A stretch of 64,000 bases of DNA from Aspergillus flavus (Eukaryota > Ascomycota > Eurotiomycetes > Eurotiales > Aspergillaceae), in NCBI RefSeq assembly GCF_009017415.1, contig NC_092409.1, positions 3,224,001-3,288,000 of the forward strand, given 5' to 3'. Shown here in pieces: positions 11,528 to 24,080 of the stretch (position 1 is the first letter of the stretch; each line of letters opens with the position of its first letter). The notes under the pieces were generated by a model that did not search any database, was not told the origin of the DNA, and saw only the letters and a program-made list of their open reading frames with translations. The translations under genes and the position numbers were made by a program.

Positions 11528-14175
11528 TCAGTGACTTATATACTGGAATACCGCAGACACATCTCTCTCCCCGGTCTCCTGTCGTATCAGCAGGTCCTGG
11601 ATCTTGCTAAGGGCACCCTTCTCGCCATCATTAACAAAGTGATTCCAGGTGCTGGTATCGCCATACAACATAGCCTGCGCCTTGATGAATTGCGCTCCAT
11701 CCGGTCTGCATCTCTTGCACTTGAAGGTGTCATGTGTGTCACTTCGGGTTTCCGGTTTGAATTGGAATAGTTCGCGGAGAGACTCCAAAGAAAAATGCCG
11801 CTCAACATCTTCCGCTGAATCCACAACGCATGAGGACAATGATTGCTTATGAGACTGCCGTTGGAAGATCTTCTCCTCAATTGAGCCGGTCGCGATAAAT
11901 CGGTACACGAAACAGTCTTTCTTCTGACCATCACGCCAAACTCGCGCCAATGCTTGTTGATCAGCAGCTGGGTTCCAATCTGGGTCAAACAGCACGAGAC
12001 GATTGGCGCCTATTAGATTGAGGCCACATCCACCGGCCTTGCTGCTGAGGAGAAATACAAATTCTTCCCCGTCAGGGTTGTTGAATTTGTCGACGAGCTT
12101 TTGCCGCTTATTCACATTCATAGTACCGTCCAGTCTCAACGAGCCATACCCCCTCGATCTGCATAGCTTTTCGAACAGGTCAAGTGTCTGGGTGTAATTA
12201 CTAATGAGAACAATTTTGTCATTTGTGTCCTGGCGTATACGTGCTAGCATTCGATCCAAAACCATCATTTTCCCCGAGTACCAAGACTTGATATCGCGGT
12301 CACGCCCTCTTGCCTCAGGTGGCACGTAATCTTCTGGAAATGCAAATTCGCATCCTGGAAGGTCGGTGGAAAGGTTAAGTAGATCAGGATGGTTGCAAAG
12401 CTTTTTCAAAAGGCCAATTGCCTTAAGCGGCTGGCTTCCTTTGCCCCTGAGCAAGCTCCTAATTTCTGGGCTCTGAATGAAGTGGTTATAAAGGTCGAGT
12501 TGGAATTGAGACAAATTGCAAAAGACAACATGCTCATACTTGACTGGCAAGTATTTCGTCAATATATCATTTGTTCGGCGGATAATGAATTTGTTGACGA
12601 TGGTTGAGAGCTCAGCTAGACATTCATCGCCTTTCTTTTTGTCTTCGTCCGATCCTGCGGCATCCCTTCCTCTGAGGATAGGCAATTCGAACCTTTTCCG
12701 AAATTCATTCTGCGACCCTAATAAATCTGGGTTGGCGAAGTTGAGCAGGGCGAAATATTCCGAAAGATCATTTTGAATAGGGGTTCCTGACAAGATAACA
12801 CGACGTTGCACATTTAGACTGTTGAGTGCAGTCCATGTTAAACTATCCTTATTTTTAAGCCGATGACCTTCATCGCAAAGAAGTAGCCCTATGGGGCTAT
12901 CCTTCAATGCTTCAACATACATCCTGAGCGTTTCGTAGGACACAATGAGCACAGGTCTCACAACGGCGCGACCGGAAGCAATAGCCCATTGCTTGATCTG
13001 AGATGTGAGTTCTGTCTTCGAAGCTTTGCCATCCACCGCAAAAGGAGTGATGGCATCTTTACCTAGCCATTTCACTGTGGTTGTTAGCAGGTGTTAAAAC
13101 ATCCAGGGCGCACTACCTACCTAGCTCATTGGCCCAGTTGCCAACCAAACTTGAAGGACAAGCAATGATACACTTCTGGATAAGGGTCTTGCCTGCCTCA
13201 GGAGACTGCTTGAGCAATGTCCACATCAATGAGATGCATTGAAGCTATCGCCGTCAGCCGGGGTTAGTGTTTTGAAGGGTCTGTCGGCCATACTGTTTTC
13301 CCTAGTCCCATTCCATCCGCCATTATACAGCCGTGTGCGTTCTTATCGACCATTCCGGTTGTGCAGCGGTATAAAAACTAGAAAACAGTTATCGTTAGTC
13401 TAATATCGCAGGAGAGCATTGATTGGAACAGTCATGTTACCTTTACACCTTCAATTTGATGTGGGCGTAGAACCTTTGCCAACCTTGGGTCTATCACGAC
13501 TGGAACCCTTGGACCAGTTTCAACTTTCTTCTTAAGACCAAGTATGTCTGCTAAGCTCTTGTGTACAAGGGGAGCGTCCAACTTGGGTTGTTGTTCTTCG
13601 GGTTTTCCATCTTCCGGTAACTTCGTTTCACTGTTCTCATCGGCATCATCGACAGTCGGATCATACAGCACTATCGCAAATTCTCCGCTAGGATCATGTA
13701 GAGGTTTCACGACAAATGTAGCACCTTGTCGCATCCCCAAGGTTGGCGCCGCCCTAGCGCCATTGTAGCTGTCAACCGCCTTGTTGATTAAAGGTATCTT
13801 GAATCGTTGTTTGAAGGTTGTCTCTTTATCTTTAGGTTTGAACACAGGGAACCTGTTCACATCTCTGGTGGCGAGTGCTAAACGTTCCTCGTTGGTGTAT
13901 GGCTTTTCACTATTATCGTCCACAGTTTCATCAGCCCCCGCATAATTCACCTTTCTTCGTTTCCTCGCAGGTTTATCCGATGTCCGTGTGGGTGTAGCAG
14001 ATCCAGGGCATTTGAATGGTTTTGATAGGCGGTCAATGGACTTTGAGGACGGGGTTTGGAGGTTTTTGGATGACGGTGTGCTTCCGCCATCTTCCCTTAC
14101 ACTCGGTCGTGGTCGATACCTTGAGAAGTTAGCGATTTATAGCATGAGAGAACAGAATTAATATTTTCCTTACAT
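11528..14175 (-). CDS. RAD54: RAD54, Swi2/Snf2 DNA translocase of homologous recombination
   Basis: Rad54 is the dsDNA-dependent ATPase that partners Rad51 in strand invasion and chromatin remodelling. Exons (minus strand): 14174-14175 (only AT of the start codon), 13441-14119, 13294-13377, 13121-13244, 11528-13074; 811 aa. Seen in order: a basic N-terminus with RKRRK; the Walker A block ending in DGMGLGKT at the 13294 exon end; DEGHRLKN (motif II); LSGTPIQND (motif III); and the helicase C lobe with [32 protein letters not shown] and [21 protein letters not shown]. The C-terminus has the CKRC zinc-like element found in Rad54. The start codon is interrupted by a 54-base intron (14120-14173): AT | G TAT CGA. 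No other in-frame ATG lies upstream in exon 2. It is head to head with the carrier gene, about 280 bases apart. Confidence 0.94.
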
Positions 14176-14455
14176 TAAAGGTAGCGGTGCTATCTAGACA
14201 GCCTTTCTATTTCACGCACTAATAGGTGGGCTGATGCCTGGCAGTCAATGTCAGTTCCATAGAGTCATGAACAACGCGTTGCCACATCTTGGCGCGTTTC
14301 CCTGTGGCCGTCTAAACACCAAAGTATCACGCTGTCACGTGCTGATATCAGGGCTACTATGGAACCCCGCCACTATGGCGAGCTCTACCACCCAATGGAG
14401 GCAATGAAGTAACCTTAGACTACCGACTACAGTTCAGAGGTCGAATTTTGGTCTC
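14176..14455. promoter_or_regulatory. Shared divergent promoter RAD54 / mitochondrial carrier
   Basis: Only 280 bases separate the RAD54 start (minus) from the carrier start (plus), so the two promoters must overlap. The segment contains CACGTG-like sequence (TCACGTGCTG near 14335). Coregulation is an inference. Confidence 0.4.
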
Positions 14456-15569
14456 ATGTCCTCAGATTTCTGGGCTGGCTACCTTAGTGGGGCCATCGGG
14501 ATCATCATCGGAAATCCTCTGGACCTTATCAAAGTTCGATTACAAGCAAGTCATGCTACAGATGCAGCTGCATCATTTTCGCACCAGCAATTGAGCCGCT
14601 TTGAGAGCACGGGCTCCCTCGTGCGAGGTTTGCCGGCCACTTCGAAGTCCCAGACTAGATACATCAACTTACCTGGATATTAGGTGCTGCGGCTCCAATT
14701 GTTGGATATGGGGCTTTAAATGCTATTCTTTTTGTTGCCTATAACCGGTCATTGATGCTCTTGGACAGTTCTGTGACAGACCCCACAGACCCTCAAGGAA
14801 TTCCATTATATAAATTATGGCTTGCCGGTGCTGCAGGCGGAGTAGCCAGCTGGACTGTGTCGTCTCCGACTGAGTTTATCAAATGCCGAACGCAACTTGA
14901 CTCACGCCCGGGAGCGTCATCTTGGACCGTCGCCAAAGATATTGTCAGGACCCTTGGCTGGAGGGGGCTTTATTTCGGAGGAGCCATAACCTGTGCTCGA
15001 GACTCTATTGGCTATGGATTTTAGTACGCACAATATTTCCCCGGATTTCCTCTCCCCTCGCCCCGCATGTTCTACTTGGAGCGCACCATTTACTTATCTT
15101 GATACAGTTTTTGGACTTATGAGTATTGCAAACGTCTCATGGCTTCTAAGGATGACGATGCACAGCAGACGGCAATGAAAGTACTTCTCTGCGGCGGTGT
15201 TGCTGGAGTAGCTACGTGGGCTTCGGTTTATCCGCTGGACATGATTAAGACCAGACTACAGGCTCAGGGACTCGGGGCACACCCTGAAGATCAGCCTCTG
15301 GTGCGGTCTCAAAATGATAGACGGGCTCTGAACAGCTTTCAGCTCGCTAGGGAGGCTTATAGGACAGAAGGGCTGAAAGCCTTCTATCGCGGATTAGGGG
15401 TTTGCAGTGTCAGGGCATTCATAGTAAATGCTGTCCAGGTATGTTCCTCTATATATACAGATCAGGGCCACAGCTAATCAAGCAATGTGCGTAACAGTGG
15501 GCAAGCTACGAGTGGCTCATGAGGTATCTCAACAACCCGTGGAACCAGACACATGCACAAGTTTCATAA
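14456..15569 (+). CDS. Mitochondrial carrier (SLC25 family), 304 aa
   Basis: Inner-membrane metabolite carrier. Exons: 14456-14627, 14684-15023, 15108-15438, 15498-15569. All three tandem carrier repeats are present, each with its PX[DE]XX[KR] signature: PLDLIKVRLQ in repeat 1, PTEFIKCRTQL in repeat 2 and PLDMIKTRLQ in repeat 3. Length (304 aa) fits the family. The matrix helices end in typical aromatic/basic motifs, and the C-terminus reads WASYEWLMRYLNN. The repeat signatures place it loosely near the ornithine/carnitine/basic amino-acid branch, but the contact-site residues cannot be judged reliably by eye, so the substrate is left open. Intron phases are consistent (1, 2, 0). Confidence 0.88.
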
Positions 15570-16009
15570 ATAGGGATATACTCCGGAGTAGATCGTCTAC
15601 AAAAACTAAGTTATATCCACGTATTGCGACTTGTAAGTAATACTCGCCCTAAATGAATAGTGGCCGATTAGAGTGGAGCTCAATAAACGAATATCCGAGA
15701 AACGGCGATTCCGGTCGGGTCACCGCAAGACGGAATCAGCGTACTCGGTAAATCGGGCGCCAACTCTGGCGATTTCGGCGCATGTGGTTTCACGTGTTTC
15801 ATGTGGCCATGCCAATCGCTGATTGGGCGAAATGACTTGAGCTATGCAACCAATAGCATTGTCTTCAAGACAACATCAACCTTCAAGGATGAATTTTTTT
15901 CTGTCGCTTGCTTCTCGTTCAGCCTGTCCAAGAGACATATCCCCTTCATATTGGCAATGTATATCCGATAGCCGCGGATGCTCGTCAATCGCGTATTAGT
16001 CTTAGAAAC
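15570..16009. other. Intergenic, convergent 3' ends
   Basis: Between the carrier (+) and BUD20 (-). Contains the perfect 12-base palindrome TACTCCGGAGTA at 15579-15590, just 9 bases after the carrier stop. No gene is seen. Confidence 0.5.
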
Positions 16010-16498
16010 TTATTCCTCCATGTCGACAACAGTTCCTTCCGAGCGCAGGCCATTATCAGTGCCTAAACCCACAGCGGCTTCAGCAACCTTCTGTGTATGA
16101 GGTTCTTCACGTAGGAGACGAATTCTGTATACATAAGATACCCTCGAGTCAGTTTCAGATTGCGTGCGGCTGCTTGCGCCAAATCGCGCGGGTTATTACT
16201 GACCTTCGTTTATGGTTTTTACCCTTCGTGTGGGCAACCAGGTTATGTTCACTCTCAAACCATTTTGAGCACTCAACGCAGTAATGCTTTCCGAGTCCTG
16301 GTAGATCCTCGGGGTCCTTGGTGGCTTTGTACTGCGCGAGGTGTTTGGGGGATTCGATATCAGCTCGGACCTGATCGTAATCCCTGCAAATATCACTCGA
16401 GTTAGAATGCTTTCATAGATTTCTAAGATGTAGTAGACAACCTGAGGGTTGTAGTACCTTGTCCTGCGCTTTGTCTTAATTCTCCTCAAAGCGCCCAT
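16010..16498 (-). CDS. BUD20: BUD20, C2H2 pre-60S shuttling factor (ZNF593 family)
   Basis: Bud20 is a small zinc-finger protein that joins pre-60S ribosomal particles and helps their nuclear export. Exons (minus strand): 16458-16498, 16204-16383, 16010-16124; 111 aa. The N-terminus (MGALRRIKTKRRTRD) has the basic KTKRRTRD block of the family. The finger reads C-V-E-C, twelve residues, H, five residues, H, then KRR, which is the ZNF593-type spacing. After it comes IRLLREEPHTQ and a short C-terminal tail. The gene is split by introns just after the basic block and just after the finger, with canonical sites. Its short length and intact motif make the call secure. Confidence 0.93.
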
Positions 16499-17746
16499 TT
16501 TCGATACCTATCTATCAGAACCAGCCTGCAAGTAACTTTTTTTTTTTTGGAGTCGCAAAGTATTATCACCGATATACGGAATGATGCTAAAGCTTTAGTT
16601 GTTGCGAGAGCGGGTCAACTATCTCAAAATTTCCGCCATTGTGTGCGCGAAAAGAATTTGGTGAAACATGTCGCTCCTCATTGGCCGAAAGTCCGTTGGC
16701 TTGGCACCGGTCCGCGGGATGGATGACCATCGGTAGGCCTCGGCTCTGGCTCGGCTCTGTCAGCAGGCTGGGGTCGCTGTTACATCCATCTTTCGCAGGT
16801 TGTAATTTATGACGTTTCCATTTTTTCGGCACATTGCTCCGGAACAGCATTCGCCCAGTTGCGTTTTAGGAGAAATAAGACAGAGACCCAATCAAGTTAC
16901 TCCAGTAACAAGAATCTTCTCGTTGAGCTAGCAGTAATTGCCTTAATCGTGCAAATGAATGATCTATAAAAATTTTGCACTTTGCCACATTACGCTGCTG
17001 TCCATCATGGTCCCTGTAGAAACTGCTAACAGTGTTGGATATCCCGAAATGTCAAAAGCTGCGCCTATGATGTACTCCGAGCACTGTAGCTCAAGTTTGA
17101 TGTAATCAGCCATGCATGATTGGTCTATCACGATCTCCGCTCACATGCGTTGGTCCACTGACTGCGCTTGTATTATTACCATGTAACCGGACACGGGTAA
17201 ACGTTAAGGTATGGGCGGTAGAGAGGACTAGTCCCAAGGTAGAGCTATTCTAAGTATCAAAAGACCCCATGGAAATTCGACGAGACCACTGAGAGGGAGC
17301 GATTTTCGAATCAATGAGGAACCTTAGGTTTCCGGTTAATGACTATGGGTCCTGGAAAAGGAATGCGTGTAGGTAAGCCGAATTTTCGAGTACTCGACAG
17401 GGTAAAGAAAGGGGGGGCAATCGCGGGTTGCCCAGCCACTTCCTTGTGTCCGGTCGCATGCTTAGTTTGGGTTCCAGGTGTCCCGAATGCGTAAGGCTTC
17501 TGTATTGTCACGAGCGGTTACGGGTCCTGTTCGCCGGTTCAGTAATGGCTACTGTAAAGCAAGAATTCTTTCCCACTCTAAAAAACACCAGAGCTTCCTT
17601 TTTATCTGCTCCATTTTCCCTTTTCTTCTGACCCTCTTTCCTCTCTCTCTTTACTCTCCACTCCATCTTTGCTGCTTCCAACTGTTGAAGTTAGCTCTTC
17701 TTGGATGTGTTGCGGCCTTGCTCACCTCGCATAGAGAGCTTTCACA
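16499..17746. promoter_or_regulatory. Divergent upstream region of BUD20 and aconitase
   Basis: 1.25 kb between divergent starts. The last 180 bases before the aconitase ATG contain a long pyrimidine tract (about 17597-17680, CTCTTTCCTCTCTCTCTTT-like), the classic leader of a strongly expressed fungal gene. No gene is seen. Confidence 0.5.
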
Positions 17747-20585
17747 ATGATCTCCACAAGGCTCGCGCGCATGGGTGCGCTGGTAAGTCGTCCTGGATTT
17801 ATATATGCCTTTGTCCAGCATCGCGTCGCCTGCACCGTCTCCAATTCGATGCTAGGTTTTCCGGCTGGTTTACTCTTGAAGTGTCCTAGACTAACATGGA
17901 TCTCTTTCGCAGGCCCCCAAGTCCCGCCTTGTAAGAACACCTTGCTAATTGTTCTCGCTTCTGCGGGAAATTGGAACCCTTATGGAATGGGTATCGAAAT
18001 GGAAACTAACATATCTCACAGTTTCTCGGGGCCCGGGGTCTGGCCACTGCCAGCGAACACCCTCTCGACAAGAAGGTCGAGATGTCCAATGTTGAAAAGG
18101 TGAGCAATGAGAAGGCTCCGTACTTTCGACTGCATCGGGAGAGCGGGCGTTACCCTATATGGAAATCGGAGTTTGTTAACGATGTATCTCACAGGGCAAC
18201 TACATCAACTACAAGTATGGCAGCACTTTTTTACTTTCATAACAGGAGCTCCTGTTTTATAAATGCGCCATCATGGTCCATTGACGCTGTGGCTAACATG
18301 TGTGCCAATTTTATAGGAAGATGTCTGAGAACTTGGAAATCGTTCGCAAGCGTCTGAGCCGTCCTCTTACGTACGCCGAGAAGATCCTCTACTCTCACCT
18401 TGACAACCCTCATGAGCAGGATATCGAGCGTGGTGTTTCCTACCTGAAGCTCCGCCCCGACCGTGTTGCTTGCCAGGATGCCACCGCCCAGATGGCCATC
18501 CTTCAGTTCATGTCGGCTGGCATGCCTTCCGTCGCTACCCCTACCACCGTCCACTGTGACCACTTGATTGAGGCTCAGGTTGGAGGTGAAAAGGATTTGG
18601 CTCGTGCCAATGAGATCAACAAGGAGGTCTACGACTTTCTTGCCTCCGCTACTGCCAAGTACAACATTGGTTTCTGGAAGCCTGGCTCCGGTATCATCCA
18701 CCAGATCGTTCTGGAGAATTACGCTTTCCCCGGTGGTCTGATGATCGGTACCGACTCTCACACTCCTAACGGCGGTGGTCTCGGTATGGCTGCCATTGGT
18801 GTCGGTGGTGCTGATGCCGTCGATGTGATGGCTGGTCTCCCCTGGGAACTTAAGGCTCCTAAGGTCATTGGTGTCAAGCTCACTGGTGAGCTGTCCGGAT
18901 GGACCACTCCTAAGGGTAAGTTGCACCACAGTGATTTCTTGTAGGTGAAGTGGAAGAAAGCTAATTGATTGTATGTAGATATCATCCTTAAGGTCGCTGG
19001 CCTCCTCACTGTCAAGGGTGGTACTGGTGCTATCGTTGAGTACCACGGACCTGGTGTCAACTCTCTTTCTTGCACTGGTATGGGTACCATCTGTAACATG
19101 GGTGCTGAAATTGGTGCTACTACCTCTCTTTTCCCCTACAATGACCGCATGTACGACTACCTGAAGGCCACTAAGCGTCAGCACATTGGCGACTTCGCCA
19201 GGTCCTACCAGAAGGAGCTTCGCGAAGATGAGGGTGCCGAGTATGACCAGCTGATTGAGATCAACCTGTCTGAGCTGGAGCCTCACATCAACGGTCCCTT
19301 CACTCCCGATCTTGCTACCCCCATCTCCAAGTTCAAGGAGGCTGTCGAGGCCAACAAGTGGCCTGAGGAGCTCAAGGTCGGTCTTATCGGCTCTTGCACC
19401 AACTCCTCCTATGAGGACATGTCCCGTGCCGCCTCTATCGCCCGGGATGCCCTCGATCACGGCTTGAAGTCCAAGTCTCTCTTCACCATTACCCCTGGTT
19501 CTGAGCAGATTCGCGCTACTATCGAGCGTGACGGTCAGCTGCAGACCCTCGAGGAGTACGGTGGTGTCATCCTTGCCAACGCTTGCGGTCCTTGCATTGG
19601 ACAGTGGGACCGTAAGGATGTCAAGAAGGGCGAGGCCAACTCCATCATCTCCTCCTACAACCGTAACTTCACTGGCCGTAACGACGCCAACCCCGCCACT
19701 CACTCCTTCGTCACCTCCCCCGACCTTGTTGTTGCCATGACTGTTGCCGGTACCCTCAAGTTCAACCCTCTCACCGATACCTTGAAGGACAAGGATGGCA
19801 AGGAGTTCAAGCTCAAGCCTCCCACCGGCGAGGGTCTCCCCGCTAAGGGCTACGACCCCGGCCGTAACACCTACCAGGCCCCTCCTGTCGACCGTTCCAC
19901 TGTCAACGTCGCTGTCTCCCCTACCAGTGACCGTCTCCAGGTCCTCCAGGGATTCCAGGCCTGGGATGGCAAGGATGCCACTAACATCCCTATCCTCATC
20001 AAGTGCCAGGGCAAGACCACCACTGACCACATCTCCATGGCTGGCCCATGGTTGAAGTACCGTGGCCATCTTGACAACATCTCCAACAACATGCTCATTG
20101 GTGCCGTCAACGCCGAGAACGGTGAGGCTAACAAGGTCAAGAACGCTTTCACTGGTGAATACGACGCTGTCCCTGCTACTGCCCGTGACTACAAGGCTCG
20201 TGGCGTCAAGTGGGTTGTCATTGGTGACTGGAACTACGGTGAGGGTAGCTCTCGTGAGCACGCTGCTCTGGAGCCTAGACACCTTGGTGGTCTTGCTATC
20301 ATCACTCGCAGCTTCGCCCGTATCCACGAGACCAACCTTAAGAAGCAGGGTATGCTTCCCCTGACCTTCGCTGAGCCTGCCGACTATGACAAGATCCAGC
20401 CCGACGACAAGGTTGACCTGCTCTGCACCGAGCTCGAGGTCGGCAAGCCCATGACTCTCCGCGTCCACCCCAAGGATGGCAAGACCTTCGACATCAAGCT
20501 CAACCACACCTTCAACGAGTCCCAGATCGAGTGGTTCAAGGACGGTTCTGCCCTCAACACCATGGCCCGCAAGGGTGGCAACTAA
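17747..20585 (+). CDS. acoA: Aconitate hydratase, mitochondrial
   Basis: A TCA-cycle enzyme converting citrate to isocitrate via cis-aconitate with a [4Fe-4S] cluster. Exons: 17747-17782, 17913-17930, 18022-18099, 18195-18214, 18317-18915, 18979-20585; 785 aa. The N-terminal Arg-rich segment ([10 protein letters not shown]...) is a matrix presequence. Substrate and cluster residues are present: [23 protein letters not shown] (first cluster Cys) and ACGPCIGQW (second and third). The C-terminal swivel domain has [18 protein letters not shown]. The first four exons are tiny (36, 18, 78 and 20 bases). Codon use is strongly biased to C/G third positions in the large exons, as in highly expressed fungal genes. 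Its cluster depends on mitochondrial Fe-S supply, the same system served by ATM1. Confidence 0.97.
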
Positions 20586-21613
20586 GTTTGCCGCAACGTG
20601 GGTTAGCGCTGGGGTCAACATTGGTCCGTTTGTAAATTATACTGTATATGTTTCTAAAACTCAATAAGAAACATATCAGCTTAGTGCCTTGCCATGCGGC
20701 TTAGCACGTTGAGAATGAGTGGCAGCTCTGGGGATGTTAGCGGCTGCTTATAGTATTTCTACGATGGGATATTGCGGAGTCGAGTTTCAAAATTTAACGA
20801 CCTGTTTACTTTGTTATCTCCACATTTGTTGGACCCTTTTTGAGTTTGGGTGGACTATATGGATATAGTCTTAAGTCTTTTTTCCTATATCATCTACTGT
20901 ATGTTAGGGACAGCAATCATACCATTTTTACTTTTTGTTCAGATTTGTACACTCTCCCCTTCCATTCTCCCTGAACACCACTCTCAGTAGCCCGATGGAC
21001 CGTAGATTAACATAATGATGAATAGCTTAAGTATCTATATAGTAGTCCTCAACCAAATTTCGACATAGCTGACATAAGATCGCGTGCTCAGCCGAGGCTC
21101 CAACTTAAGCCCCGCACTCGGCATGTAATTCTACTATATCAATAGGATACCAAGTACGAATATTAGCATGCCTTTGTTCCCTCGTCAGTCAGTCGTGGTC
21201 AGTTGACTTTGCGGAACTCAAAGCCATATTCTTTCACCCAACAGGTAGGAAGATCTTATCTAGGCAATTTCCGATTCATCCGGCTTGAGCAACTAAGGTT
21301 GAATAGGAAGTGTTTGGCGAATCCTGAGTAAAGCTGGATGCACAGGGTTGAGGTGTTGGAGGATACTACTCTATCTAGCGTTGACTGTGGTGTAGCTGCA
21401 AGTCCACCATTCGGAACAGTGCCGTTTTTTCACGGTGTTGGACGCTCCGTCGATCCGCCGTTACCTATCACTCCCATTTAATATTTCTCTCCACTGCCCA
21501 ACATTATTCGCCCCGCGTTCGTCAACGAATCCAGACCTAGGGATACCTGAAAGATAAGGCTCCGGATTGTCCGTTTCACTTTGATTTGACCCGGAGAACG
21601 TTCGTGCCCAACT
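20586..21613. other. Intergenic, aconitase 3' flank and next promoter
   Basis: 1 kb, AT-rich in the first half (aconitase 3' UTR), with no coding signal on either strand. Confidence 0.5.
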
Positions 21614-22768
21614 ATGGCGACTCAGCTCGTTCCTCTACCGGAGGTGGAGAGACTCAGTGCTTCAGTGGTGCGGATACTTGGTGGTAATCCCGGCAAGGTA
21701 GGCTTGGACCGTGTATTTTTTATATTCCCTTATTCCGGTGACTGTGAATAAAATATGCCCTTGGACTATCGGGACTTGATGCATATTCTTTTAAGCTCGA
21801 TGAAATAAGAACCCACGTTAATTTGAATCTGCATATAGTTTACACTGCAGGGTGAGTCACTTCACCTTCGTCCAATTGGATTAGCAGCTTTAGACCTAAC
21901 AACATCTTTCAGGAACAAATACATATCTGATAGGTCGTGGACCTCAACGGATTCTCATTGACACAGGCGAGGGCAAGCCTTCCTGGGCTGCTCATCTGAA
22001 GACAATCCTGTCGGAAGAGAATGCCACCGTGCATAAAGCACTCCTGACACACTGGCACCATGATCACGTCAATGGCATCCCTGACCTTCGCAAGCTCTGT
22101 CCTCAAGTCACTATCTACAAGAACCAACCAAACGAGGGGCAGAGTGGTATCGAAGATGGACAGGTCTTTAGCGTAGAGGGTGCCACCTTGAAAGCATTCC
22201 ATACGCCAGGACATACAGTTGACCATATGATATTTGTGCTAGAAGAAGAAGATGCCATCTTTACTGGTGATAGTGGGTTCTCTCCTTCCCCCCAGCTCAT
22301 ACCATATTGTGTTATAGGCGTACATGACTGACCTAAATCCTACTAGACGTTCTGGGACATGGGACTGCGGTATTTGAAGATTTGAAAGTGTATCTGTCCA
22401 GCCTACAGCGAATGCAAGACCGAGTGTCGGGACGCGGTTACCCTGGCCATGGAGCGGTGATTGACAACGCAACAGCTAAGATCACTGAATACATCAAGCA
22501 TCGACAACAGCGAGAAGATGAGGTGATCCGGGTTTTGCGTTATGGAAAACTTGATGTGCCTGATGATGAACCATCACCGGAGCGGAAGGCCTCTTGGACC
22601 CCCCTTGAGATAGTGAAAGTGATTTACCATAACGTCCCGGAAAGCCTTCACCTGCCAGCGTCGCACGGAGTGCTGCAGGTGCTAATGAAGTTAGAAGCCG
22701 AGGGTAAGACAATCCACGACACGGAATCCGGAAAGTGGAGGCTGGAAACCGGGAAGTCTGCGCTATAA
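21614..22768 (+). CDS. LACTB2-like metallo-beta-lactamase-fold hydrolase
   Basis: Exons: 21614-21697, 21839-21851 (13 bases), 21913-22272, 22347-22768; 292 aa. The zinc ligands of the fold are present: the HxHxDH motif in LTHWHHDHVNG, a downstream His in FHTPGHTVDHM, and Asp in IFTGDNVLGHGT, the last rebuilt across the third intron. The C-terminal winged-helix-like region contains SWTPLEIVKVIYHNVPE, typical of LACTB2. Animal LACTB2 is a mitochondrial endoribonuclease. Close fungal relatives also act as thioesterases in polyketide clusters. No polyketide synthase is nearby, so the conserved LACTB2-like role is more likely. No mitochondrial presequence is obvious. Confidence 0.88.
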
Positions 22769-24080
22769 ACTCCCTTCATTATAGCTCTGTGTGACATTAG
22801 AGTCATTTATATCTAAAGACAATCTATATAACTGTGAGTGCCTGGGATTTATGACGCGGCCTGAGATTACTGGAGGTAGAAAGCATGGACGACCGTTGCA
22901 CAACAGGGAAAATTACAGAGAAGCACCGGGGGCATGCCAGGTTTGCCCAGGCCGTCTTCCATACATCAATCCTAGTACTATCAGAAGAGGTCTGGATTTT
23001 TCTGGCAGGAAAGGCGCAAGGTGAATGAGCATTTTGGCCCAGTCTGGACCTGCCAGAAATATACTCGGGGGTGTGTGGGCTATATATAACGCCACCATGA
23101 GAGAAAAGGCTATTAAATTAGGGTGGAAAAATGGGGAAATACAACCAAAAAGAAAAGGAAAAGACGTAAAAAAGAAAAAAGAAAAAATAAAATAAAATAA
23201 AATGCAGTACCATACATGACTTTACACTAGACTGAGGGGTTGGCATTACATTGCCAAATCGTCATCCGACCAGCAGGCGGGCTCGGCGCGCCTAAATCTT
23301 CCAAGCAGGAAAATGCATCAAGTGAATTACCCTGCTGGGTAAGATCATATTTAAACAGCTGAGGGATCCCATGGGAGTGTTGGCATCATCCGCAATCCGT
23401 GACTGGTTAACTTTGCGGGCCCGTGACCTCATTCATCATTCTTTATCCGTTGCAAAACTAAAGTTCTCCTTCCATTACAACATAACTTACTTCAGGGCAC
23501 TCCTTCTTCATATATCATCAGAACTTGAATTCAAAATCAAGCTGCTACTACCCGCTATTTCCATAGTAATCAACTGATTTTGTATATCCTTCTTAGTCGA
23601 TGAACTTGCTAGTGAAGAGCGTGCCCGATTCATACTACGATCACTCCAGCTTGTCCTTCTTATTACCCGTCTGCCAGTGGAAACTTTGGGTCAGTTGGTC
23701 CGCGCGTCTGGTCGATTGCTGAGCTCTGAGGTCACTCTTTGCCCGTTTTCTCCCCACCGGACCGCCTTCTTGTACTTCACAAAAAGCTCCCCGCCTTCGT
23801 TGTAGGGCCGACATTTATTGTCATTTTTAGCAGTGTTTGGTTTCACCGGCCAACGGTCTGATTGTTGGTTACCTTTGGGTTGCAGTAAAGCGGTCAATCG
23901 TCGTTTTAATTTGGCGTTGACTTGACTGTCTTTATATATTACCCCTCTATTTCTTTTCTTGCTTCCTTTCTTATTCTTTCAACCTATTTTTTACTTTTCA
24001 ACAGGTTTTTTTTTTTTTTTTGAGAAACTTAACATTCTCGATTTAATCTCATTCAACCATCAAATCCGATTTCACCAAAA
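22769..24080. promoter_or_regulatory. Upstream region of trehalose-phosphate synthase
   Basis: 1.3 kb without a gene. An A-rich low-complexity block (23110-23205) ends in a short AAAAT tandem array. The 140 bases before the ATG are pyrimidine-rich, with a T-run near 24006-24022. A CCCCT stress-response-like element occurs at 23942-23946; its use is an inference from how TPS1 genes are regulated elsewhere. Confidence 0.45.

Noticed and set aside
18237..20621. A 794-codon open frame on the minus strand opposite the aconitase gene
   Set aside because: It mirrors aconitase exons with extreme codon bias, which empties the antisense frame of stops. The translation is a monotonous Val/Leu/Gly/Asp/Ser sequence, and it crosses the real gene's introns.
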